A DNA stretch of 60,000 bases from Glandiceps talaboti (lineage: Eukaryota; Hemichordata; Enteropneusta; Spengelidae): the NCBI RefSeq assembly GCF_964340395.1, contig NC_135560.1, positions 20,527,675-20,587,674 of the forward strand, read 5' to 3'. The position numbers and the translations under genes are program-made. Shown in pieces: positions 1-12,000 of this stretch; the first letter of the stretch is position 1; each line of letters opens with the position of its first letter. The notes below the pieces were generated by a model. That model was not told where the DNA came from. It ran no database searches and saw only the letters and a program-made list of their open reading frames with translations.

Positions 1-2398
1 AAGTAATGGCTAAAATGCCTTCTTGTATATAAATACAGTGTACCAAGTTTAGAAATGTGTAAACATTAGTCATTGGTAACTAGTTGAAAACTGCAAATCA
101 CAAACATTTCTAGTGGTGAAAATATCTATGTTTTCAGTATATTCCCCGAATGTACTTATCCTTAAAAGTGAGTAAGCCCTGTGACAGAGAAAAAAAAGAA
201 CTACTGGCAGAAAAAAATATCTACATCATTAGGCAAAATATGTATACAGCCAACAACATTCCTATATGTACTATTTTGTTAGGGGAAAATAATATGCAGG
301 TCATTACCTGGAGAGAAGAAATTACAAATGAAAACAATACTACATAAGACTAAATGACTGTGCAAATATTGTTAGTACTCATATCAATATGGTTCAATTG
401 TTGACAACTGTCATTTCATTTGTGAAGATTTGAAATTTTCTTTGGATGGAACTTCACAGGCAAGAAAAGCTCAGTATTATGACTACTTTGTCTTTCCATA
501 ATATCATTTCTTGTAACCACCCCATCCCTTATCCATATGCAAATAACAAATTCTATTTGGTTAACTGACTTGTAAACTCATGGCAGCCTTCCTTTACATC
601 GTCCTTTCAAAGTAGACAGCCTCTAACACTACATGTACAACGATGACATGTGTTATGCTTACTAACTGGTGACACTCCATCATAGCTAAGATAACCATTA
701 CTGATAAAATTATATTTGAAAAAACCAAACCTAATGACAAGAGAAGCCTCAAGTGTATACAAATGGTATATGCTAGTACTTATAGTTTAGGAAAATATTA
801 CAGCTTCCATGTCCACCATTCTTTCAAAGTAGACAGCCTCTAACATTAGCAACATGTAGTCACTTGATGATGAGTGTCATAAAACTATATGCAAAGAACT
901 GACAAATAACTAGAAAATTTCCTACAAGTTATTTTCCTTTTCACTACCTCCAAATTGCTTAAATCCTCACACCTAATGTGTCATTTCTATGTATTAAGTG
1001 TACATCTCACAAAGAATCGACACACTTTTTTAAATTGTTAACATTAAAAGTCTATGCAACTCTGCCTCAAATGCAACATTTTCTTTAATCATTTAATTCT
1101 TTATTAGTTTGGCATCTTTTTTATTGTCATTTATCATCAAACTATCAAAATACGTAGCAAGAATAATAGAAGTTTTCTATTCTCAAAAAGTTCAAAATTG
1201 TAAATTTCTTTGCACTTCTATGGCAAGATATGTCTAATAACTTGTAATTTTCTTGAATAAAATATATACCCCCGACATCTCCCACTCCCAAATCTTTCCA
1301 AAAAATTCTTGGAAAATGATTATACATACAGCTTTCCATCCAACAAAAACACTCCTAAACACAAATATGTTACATATTACATATCTGCGTACATTGTAAC
1401 CACACTGAAGTCAGACTCTATACAGTACTGTACTATACTTTGGGTATGAGATTTATACGTTTATCATAACATCTGATAACATAAGGATAATAAAATATTT
1501 CAATCTGCCCAAGACCAAGCTAAACCCATTGATTTATCATTGGTTTGTATTAACTTGTAAATTATAAATTTATTTTTACTATATCAACATTCTCATAAAT
1601 TGATACATTATTGACACTTCACCTTGTAGATAGTATGTCATCACTGGTTGTAGTAAACATGACAAACCCATTTCTGCACTGAAAACGAAGGTATGCCCCA
1701 GGGATGAGGTTTAATGTATTAATTCATCCACAGTGTAATTATAAAATTTGTATAGTCACATCTTTTATTTTGTTAATTTTTTTTTAAAAGTTAAGTAAAC
1801 AGGTTATAGCATAACAGAGCAGATTTTTTTCAGCAGACCTGTATATTTTTCTCTCTTGAATATCTGCACAAAAGACTTAGTGATCATCTAAACTGGTGTT
1901 GACTCCTGGGCTTACATTATAATGAATACACAATAACAAAGTAAAAGACAACACAATTGGTACATACAACCAATGCTGATGTTTACTTTCTCTCTGGAAT
2001 CATATTTTGCAGTGGTTCCAAACTCTGAGTTGAATTAACTTACCTGTATATAAGCTAAATCAGTTGATTAGCAATGAGCTGTAATTATATCCAGTTAAAT
2101 GACACAGACTTGTGCTATGACCATCAAGATCAAACAGCAAAATGCCCATCACTTAAAATGTACAAAGGGATGGAAATATTACTAGTAGTGTACAACACTG
2201 TCCTGCTGTCATATAACAAGTCTATGCCATTGAAACGTGTACAATAACAGCTGTAAATGGCCAAGTGATTTAGCTGAAATATACTAGGTAAATTATCTAA
2301 TATGTTCAGAATTTGAATCTACTACAAAAAGTTTAAATACTGATACTGTACGTTGTCATTTCTCTACAAGCAGTATCTTCAGGACAACACTCATTTCT
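1..2398. other. 3'UTR and flank of semaphorin A
   Basis: No coding exon was recognised. Bases 1-150 resemble 18390-18560 (a dispersed repeat). A ~40-bp segment containing AAAGTAGACAGCCTCTAACA occurs at about 590-632 and again at 806-846. The rest is unique AT-rich sequence. Confidence 0.5.
1764..1769 (-). terminator. Candidate poly(A) signal of semaphorin A
   Basis: This is the first AATAAA on the minus strand after the stop codon, about 630 bases downstream. Further AATAAA matches follow near 1569 and 1101, so the true 3' end is open. Confidence 0.3.
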
Positions 2399-2464
2399 CT
2401 ATTTAGCTGGACAAGTAGTATCTTCAGGACAACAGTCGTCACAATCGATTACTGCAATGTTACA
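2399..2464 (-). CDS. Semaphorin A coding exon 16 (cysteine-rich C-terminus, stop)
   Basis: The acceptor is ATTAACAG at phase 0. It encodes 21 residues with five cysteines, including DCDDCCPEDTTC, then TAG. The semaphorin B last exon is also short and cysteine-rich (CPSCQCG). Confidence 0.78.
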   Translation of the reverse strand, partial: CNIAVIDCDDCCPEDTTCPAK

Positions 2465-5400
2465 CTGTTAATAAGTAAGAAAAGAGAAAATAACGTGATT
2501 AAAAACTTAAACATTACCATTAAATGCAAAACAATATACTTCACATTATATGGTTTGAAACAGAAGAGCTATGTAAATGATGTGTGATTCTGAAGCTGCC
2601 CCTCCTTCTACAAAATGTACACACTGTGAAATATTTCATTTCCACTGTAAGTCTATTTCACCTCTTTTCAGCAGAGCAAATATTATGAGATCATATCAGC
2701 ATATAATGAATTCATAGATATTATATTAATATATTCATAAATTCAGTGCTCATCAAAAGGAAAGACATTGTACAGTTAAAAAAATGAAAAAACAAAACAA
2801 TATATATATATAACTCAGTGAGTATCAATCTGCTAAGACAGTGCTCTATACCGCAGTGGCAGAGCGCAATAGTTTTGGTAGTACTGGAACTCTTTCTTGG
2901 TTGTAACTCGGAGTTTCACACATTGTGCGATCATCAGACAAGTGCATTTATATATATGTTGGGGTAGAAGAAAATCAAGTAGGCTTTTTCGTCTCTACAA
3001 GCCTGTTTCGTGAGTAAATCACTCGTCAGCATCTCCTGATATATATATATTATATATATATATTACATTATCTACATTACATTATCTAACCAAAAGTTTA
3101 TACTTTCATATAAACCTTATTTTGTTATTTTTTTGTTAACTATTATTACTGTAGTTTATTATATTTACTAGTTTAATTTAGCACCAAATACTTATTGCAG
3201 AAAATCCAATGAAGTAATGTAGTTTTCTTAACGGACGCAATAAAGATTCTATTCTATATAATAATTAGGTAAGATATAGATAATAGACTTAATCGGTATG
3301 TGATTATATTGTTTATTTGGTGTGCTAATCTCATATGTCATGGAGTTCTGTCATAGTAATTTTTCCATACCTGATTTCCAGATTTTGGCTGGTTCTTATA
3401 ATTATCTTCAGCAATTTTATATTTCTCTTGTTGGCATCTTAATCTGTTATCATTAACACATGCTGAAAATTACAAAGTGGGGAGAATTACAATCATGAAC
3501 ATGAAGCCAAGAATAATTTAGTGTTGAAATTTACGACAATAATCTTTCAATATGCATTTCAACACGGGATACTAACACAAAATTGGTACTGTATCTAATG
3601 TAATGACAAATAATGCTGTTACAACTACTATGTACAGACTACAAGTGTGAGTTTCACTCTGAGGTGACACAATAAACCTCAGACCACTGTGGTCTTAGGT
3701 TAAACTGATAAGCTTGATTTGAGACTCCATTCACACTGAATTTGTGTACCTGACACAGATCATGTACCAAAGTCATCCAACAGTGGCTTCAAAAATATAA
3801 ATATTACCAGATGCAATTAACATTTTTTGAAATGTTGTAATTAATGACTGTCATTTTATTTGATTTATTTGATCATAGACATAAGATTTAATGACTGGCA
3901 GTTATATGAGGTACTTTAATCCTCACTACTTCATTACAACAAGTCAACTGAGCAAACATTATGTGATGTGAAATCAAGAAATGATTTTCCGAAAACTCAA
4001 AGCTTATGGAGTAAAGTTTCCCTTCAATAATAAACTACTTACAATCCAACTCAATTATTGCAGTTTTCTTTGTACCATCTGCTCCTTCACATGTATAGGT
4101 GCCATTTGATTCTATACTGACTTCTACAACCAACCAACTGACGTGGTCATGGACGCACTCATTTCCTTCTACTACTTTGGCCCAGGCAAGTGTATTTCCA
4201 GATAATGTGGTCACCTCCACACCCTTTGGGTCTTTCCAAGTAAAAGTTGTGTCAGCACCACTTTCAGAACAACACAAGACATTGACGGTTCTTCCCTGAC
4301 AGGATTTGATGATTTCATCTTTGCCACAGGTAGGAGAGTAAACAGTGAGCTCTATGGTACAGCTCCCACTCGTATAAATTCCTTTATCAGCTTTTTCACA
4401 ATTTTTAATGAGCAAACCAACTCCATTAATAACTTGGGACTTGGATCCATCTGTATTCAATGCTTGGTTATCTTTCTTCCACTCAGTATCTTGTATAGGG
4501 CAAGATAATACCTTATTTTGGCCCTCTTGACACTTGACTTTTTTGGTATCTGCAGAAACTTAACCAAAGAAAAATGTATATATTGTAAAAAACCATGTTT
4601 TTTTAAAAATCTTTTTAAATTAAAACAATTGACGACACGTCTAGGAGAAGACACTGTGAGTTCCCAACTAATGTACTGTACTTTTAAGCTATTTCTTAAC
4701 CACTGTCTGACCACAAAGAACTCTCAGTACTGGACACAAATATTATTTTACTTTTCACAAGGTTTTATATTACTCGCATTGAATAGCTTGATTTTGGTAT
4801 AAGACTCAAAAAGCCAGAATTTTGACAGATAGGTACGAGAACAAGATAGTGGTACCATGAGAATGCTATTCATTTATAAAATCACAGACACTTACTCTAT
4901 GTTTAAACACTGCTTTAATAATACACAATGTATTAAAAAGAAGTACAAGTATGACAATGTCATTTTGGCATTTGACTTGAGAGGTCATTATTCAACTCAC
5001 AGTGTCGTCACGTCAAGCCATTACTAGACCAGATAATGACATGTCATAACATTTATGAAATCTGAATCTTTATATGTTTCACAGCTCACAGCCAGTTAAT
5101 GTTAAACTAGGACAGATATGGTTGAAAACTGGTATGAATACACTATATGCCATCATCAATATGTGGTACTTTGAGAGGCAGTTTGTCTAATAATATAGAA
5201 GGTTTCTTTTTGAATACTCAATGCTATTAGTAGATTAGATTAGATTAATTTTTTGACAAATATGACTATAAAAATCGAAAAGGAATACGTCACTTTGAGC
5301 AACTTACCTTGAGCTGCACCAGTTCTACAATTGTTGTTATTAAGTAGGAGAAAAAAAAATAGAGAAATACAAATGTACATTTAAATTCCGATGGACATTT

Positions 5401-8400
5401 ACATTATCTACAAGTTTATAAATAGAGATGGCTACTAGGTAATGTCTGTAAATATCATGTCCTGATTGAAATACTTCCTGATAGGATAGTGCTTTCCCAC
5501 CCTATGCTCAAAGCGCATTAAATTTATTACCCCTCACTCGGATCTTTATCGGCACAATGACCTTTATACTTCCTCAACTCCCAGGGGAGCATACAATCCA
5601 TTGCAGCCTTTATAAGTGCATAGGATTATTAAAAGCAGTCGCATTGCAACCTCTATCTTATCATGTACTTTGAATAGTTAGTTGTGCATTTGCTGATAAC
5701 ACATATCAACGATAATTTACAAGTTTAATGCATGAGGTATTTAGAATCACATTTAGTTCATTATATTCATCATCGCAGTATATCCTTTGACTGTATATGA
5801 AAAAGATGTCACTGGGGCATCCTTATCATCCCTCCCTTATGGAAATGGTTTGACAAGAAGAGTGCTCACAACAGCTGATCTTTCAGTCTATATTACTACA
5901 GTTCAACACGTCTTCCATGTGTAAAAACATAGAACCCAACACTAATCTGCTGGTAGCTGATGTCTAAAATATCATACAATTACCTTGGAGTCTGGCAATC
6001 TACACATTGCAAAAATAATCTTATCAATGCCACTTACACGTCACTTTTGTCTTTACATTCATTCTCATGAAATATGCAATGTGGATCCATGTTACATTCA
6101 TCGGGAAAAGCTAGATATTTATTACAGAGTTTCATTGACAACTGTACAACTCTGTCATCAAAGCCAATATACAGATAGTCACCAGAATATTCCATCACTG
6201 AAATCTTTTCCTACAACGAAAAAGATGAAGAACACATTGTAGCCGCCAGGCAACACAGATTTTCAGAAGTACTCAATGGAAAGCATTATACTTCGGACAT
6301 ATAATAAAAATGCTTAGAAATCAACAGTACCTGTCATTTTGCACTATAACAGCAAAACAGGGATTTCTCATAGTCTATAGGTCCCTCCATTTGTAAAAAC
6401 GGGAGCAAAGATCTAATAAACAGGCAGCCCTTCAACAAAGTTCATTTTCAAGTTTTGCAATTTTTTGTTTGGATCTCTATTTCGAGGAATAATGTTTAAA
6501 TAACAATACTGTTTTCTGTTCAAAGACATTGCCCTCCCCCCTCCCCACATCAATTAAATCTCTTAATTCTTGGTACCTGTAATAGAATTTTACCACTTCG
6601 ATGCATCAAAAAATTAAAGATCATTTGATTTCTTGGTCATCAATACTGTACAATAAGTCTTGTTCTATATTAACCGTCTCGCATGGACTAGTGAAAAACT
6701 ACTGTAGAGATACTAAGAATTGGTTCTAAAATAAGGTTTCCTACAAGTAGCTGACAATCTATGAATGACAGACATATGAAAAGTTGGGAGAACTTAATAA
6801 AAGATAAAACATTGTATGAAAAATTCACCTTGCTTGACACTTGCATCTCTTGGAGTACTTTCGCCGTGTTATCATTATCATTGTAGAGAACCTTTAATAC
6901 AGTTCCTTTGTCTATACAAGGAAGGAATGGTAAAAGATAACTTTGAATGAACAACTTAAATATCACCTCATATCATAGCATCAAATCACAGCAATTTTTT
7001 ATTTTTATTTCAGACATTACAAACGTAACTACATCATGAGCATATTGAAGTAGTAAAATCCTGCTATAATTTGTTCTCAATGACACAAAACAAGGGTGAA
7101 AAAAGTGACAAACAGTGAAAGCATATCAAGAAACAAGTTTTAATAGAAGACACATCACCCCTTCCACATACTTTTATCATTGTGTCTAAACAATGAAATG
7201 GAATTTCTTGAAATACTGACTCAGAAGATCAATTCATCTAAATTTATCAATTATATCCTACTTGGTCAAACAGAATGATACCCCCTGTCATATCTCATAG
7301 CATGGGGGCAAACACTTGTATGTTTTATGGTACCTGAGCTATTATATCATGCACAAGCCAAGTTGAACAAAAAATATGGAATTTATACCCTGGTTGTTCT
7401 ACATCATGACAACTAGTGTCTATACACTGTGTGTCTATGTCACTGGTTCTGCTTTGTTCGAAATATGAATCAAAACGTTAAAAATTGCCACGATTACTTT
7501 CCCTGATTTTTTTTTATAATACTGGCACTGGTATAATATGTTATTCGCCAATATTTTTCTTCATTTAGCTGGGTTTTGTCACTACTGGTCTAGCAAATTG
7601 TACTGACACAGTCCCCTTAGGTCACTCATAAGTCATATTATCCTTGGCTGAACAAAGAAAAATATTGAGGAATAACATCTAACAGGGAATTTGCAATCCA
7701 GACTGAGCATGCTCAGATGCAAAGGACTATGGGATTATCTGAGGTTATCGTAATACCTATTTACATCACATTTTATAGAAAAGTTGGCATGGCCAATATG
7801 TCTTGTGTTGTAACAGTGCAGTCCCTCAAGAAGAAAGAAATTCAGCTCACTTAGATATCATAAGAAGTTATTCCCCAATATTTTTCTTCATTCAGCCGAG
7901 GATAATATGACTGACCTAAGGGTCGTTTCTCACTTCCAGTCACTAGACAAGTAGTGACAACCCTTAGGTCAAGAGTATTTTCTGGCTGAATGAAGAAAAA
8001 TATTGGAGAATACCATAATTATAACAGCACCAGTGATATAAAAACAAAATTGGGGAAGTAATTATAGTAATTTTGAATGTTTTGTTTCATATTTTGAACA
8101 CAGCAGAACCGATGATGTTGACACATGTTGTTGTGACATAGATGCGTGTTGTCATGACTTAGAATGACCAAAGTATATATTTTATATTTTTAGTTTAACT
8201 TGGCTCATGCATGGTATTATCAACCTCGCCCTTGTTCCCCTCCAACTTCTGTAAAGTTTTGTCAATGATAATTTTTACCTGTGCCAATAAACAAGATAAT
8301 GTCACCTCCAACCTGTGTACTAACAATCTTAGTGAACTTAACACCAATATAGGAGTCTATCAACTGAGGTGCTCCTTCAGATTTCAGGTTATTAGACAAC

Positions 8401-9006
8401 AAAGGATGTGATTTCAAGGCCTTCAGGGTATCTTCATCTGGTGTTGTACTCTGACACTGTTTACAAACAAAGTACAAAGAGTGTTCCTTGAGTTCAATTC
8501 ATTTACAACTTATAACACAATAATATATGCAAACTAAGTTTTAGATGTCTATCAAAAACAACTACTGGAGAATCAGACTATTGGCAAGTACCCTTATCAA
8601 AGATAGACATTAGAAAAAAGTTTCAAATACAAACAAGTCTTCATAGAAAACTAAGTCAAATACTTTATTTCTATGTGACAATGTGGCTTGATTGAAAAGA
8701 AATTGATGGCAACAAATAAACACAACAACTTGTCTGTGCTATTGATTTTGATAGTTATACTATAGATCCTGGAGGTCAAAGTTCAAGGTCTTGAAAGAAA
8801 GCTTACACCTGATAATAATATAGGGGTAAACACTTGATTGAAGTATCTATGTATTAATAAATGTTTTTGAGTTAAATTATGGGAATCATGATTGTTCACT
8901 ACAGATAAAGTAGCCATTCACTTAAAAAGTGACATGAGCACCAAAAGTAATGCATGCATACTTTTTGTACCGTCCATGAGGAAGGTTATACATTGTGGAT
9001 GAAAAA

Positions 9007-9047
<41 letters not shown>

Positions 9048-12000
9048 GTGTGTGCGCGTGTGTGTGTCATTGCTGGCAGCTTCAATTGAATTGAAATTTA
9101 GTAAACATATTTCTTAAGGTAATGGTTAGAACAGACAAGATTTTGGTGAACATTCCAAGAATATCAATGATTACTTTGCATAATTATATGTTTTCCGTAA
9201 TTAGGCTATATTGTAAGAATGCACACTTCAAATTCAATATAAATTTGTGACATACTTAAAACATAGCTAATCACATGTTATATTGCATGCCAACAATTAT
9301 TGTGTGAAGGAATGAAAATCTAAAGACTTTGCCCTTATGGAAGGCATTCAATTTAAATCTGGTTTGTTCTGTATTACCTTTATATGTTATGATTGGCATT
9401 ATTCAAAACTAGTAGGGGCCACGCAAGAAATAGCTTATTTTTAACATCCTGAAAGTCAAGGTCAAAGTTACTGTCTTTACAAGAAAGCTTGCATGTGATT
9501 ACATGGGGTTAGACGCTTGGATGGAGTCCATGTATTTGCTAATCCCTTTGTGCATATAGAATATGTGACGTTGTAAAGGAAGTCTAGAGCAATCTAAAAA
9601 ATCATTGTTTGACAACTTAGAGCTTTACTCACAGCGCCAGGTGCTGGGTCAAAAGTTGTTGGTACGTCTCCCCATAACGAAGCAGTATTTGCTGGATCAA
9701 GCTGATCTACATATTTAGTGGAAGTATCAACGTTAAATAAGTCTTTAATCTTTGATAGCTTGAAAGAACACAATGCTGGCTCTGATACACCGTTTCTGCA
9801 AGACACAGTATTATAAGAATAGTTAAATAATAACACATGCCAGCGAGGGCAATACCCATTCATCCAATCTTTCATTTGTCCATTCATTGTTCATTCTCCT
9901 TTGTCATCCATAGGAATGTTTCCCTTTCATGGTGCATTCATTTTCCAAATTGTACTTGTAGATACTATTGAATACAAATGTAACATTATTTGTAGGAGCT
10001 CGACTGACCCTACAGCTCATTTATAATCACATTTATAGGACTTAGAACTGCAAGTAAAAGGCTTGGTGTCTCCCTGTAGTGACTTTGTCATCTTGAGCAC
10101 GCAACACTAGAAGAACTTATCATGATTTTGGTTGATTGAACAGTACCTCTGTTAGTTATCAAATCATGCACGTTGATTGCAGTAATCAATACAGTCTAGG
10201 TGTACATTGTACTAAAGAATATTAAAAGATAGAAATATGCCTGGCTGGACTTTTTTTGTAACCATAGCACTTGGCAACACAGACAGTTGTATACTCTTAC
10301 CTGTTTCTAGTAAATACTCCAAAGTAAGTTGTATCTGAGTCATAATCAACATCATCTGTGTCCTCTAAAGATCCAAGAAAAGTGTATTCAGCATTATCCA
10401 CATTTCATACAAATGGATGTTTTTTCAACTTAATAAGTTCCTCTTCAGGTAGCTTGGAGATAAATTTTCAAAATCAAAGTTCATCTATTCTCTCCAAACT
10501 TTGCCCTATGAAAGCAAATTGTTCCTTCTTTTGAAATAATATAAAAATACCACCAATGGCATTGTAGCACAAGTGTACAGTTGTTTAAAAATGTTCATCC
10601 ATATGCTAGTCCATGCTAACAATACAATGTAGGTGTTCATTTGCTTAATGATTATCCAGTTGCCTATCCAAGACTTCTCCTTTAAGAGTAAACTTACCCA
10701 AAACATCATACACGGTTCTAAATAATTCATCTGAATCTTCTGGCAGAGAACAATCAAGACGAGCTTTCAAGAAACTGGACCATTGCATTTTCAGAGCATT
10801 GTCATTTCCCCCTACATCATCCTGTGGCAAAACAAGACAGGTACAACATTTGACACCCGAAATTAAATCATTTAAAGATTTTTTGGCTTAGAAAGTAATA
10901 AGAGAATTTAAATCAAGCCTTGTATATTTTGTTATATAACACACTGTTTTCATACAGCCTTAGGTGATTGGCTTAGATCACGTCATGTGACACATTGTTT
11001 TCATACAGCCTTAGGTGATTGGCTTAGATCACGTCATGTGACACATTGTTTTCATACAGCCTTAGGTGATTGGCTTAGATCATATCATGTGGTATGGACT
11101 AGTCATCCATGGTGACCTCAATTTGTATTGAGTGGGGCGCTAGTCATGTTGTACTTTCCCTATCCATGTAGTGCAGGAGTCTTTTCGGTGATTAGCTTTG
11201 ACTATGGAAAGAATAAGTGCTGAGAATATGATGTGTTATAAAATATGCATTGCCCGGCCTTATTTGGGCACTAGCAGATGTCATATTACCCTTTATCAGT
11301 ACTGTTATATAGCAACTATTTCCCTTGGCTTTCACCCTCTGGGTGGGGGGGGGGGTGGGGGTGGTGCTGGGCAGTTGTTGCATAATTGTCTGAAAACTGA
11401 TCAGTTTACAGTGTGTTATGCTAAGGCTATTATTAGGTATCACAAGTTGTGTTTAAACTCCTAACTTTGTTTGCCTCCCAAACCCCTCAGTGTTCAACAG
11501 GCCTCTTCTAAGCCAGATATCCTAATTTCTATAAGGCCAAGAAAAAAAGAATTTCTGGACAGGACAGTTTGTCTAAAATGGTGCGATGACACGCTTCTTT
11601 AAAGTCTTAACATACCTGTCACTCAGTCTACTATTTATGGCAGTTAATGTTCTTTTTATTTAGTACTTTAGAGCAAATGTGTATGTGGGGCAGATGTCAT
11701 TTGCTTGTTCATGATTGGCCCTGTATTTGTCTTACCAATGTGGGGGTATTTAAGTAATGTGTGTGCTGACCAGAAACAATTAATCTTTTATTTTTGGCCT
11801 AACTCTATTTAGAGAGATTGTGCCTTGAAGGACTGGTGAAAATGACTTTTCTTGGTCCCCAAGGCATATTGAAATGCAGCTAGCTAAGATAAACCCTGCT
11901 TTAGTTCAGTCATGTTGATACTGTGGCACATACAGTATTTTGTAATTTCCTGAGTTTTTTCAGATGACACACAGACTATTTGATAATTATGTTTTCTCAT

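Larger units (their letters stand above)
2465..3370. other. Semaphorin A intron 15
   Basis: The intron holds an AT-flanked repeat at about 2805-3065 with two hammerhead-like cores (separate entries). The rest is AT-rich without a recognised element. Confidence 0.5.
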
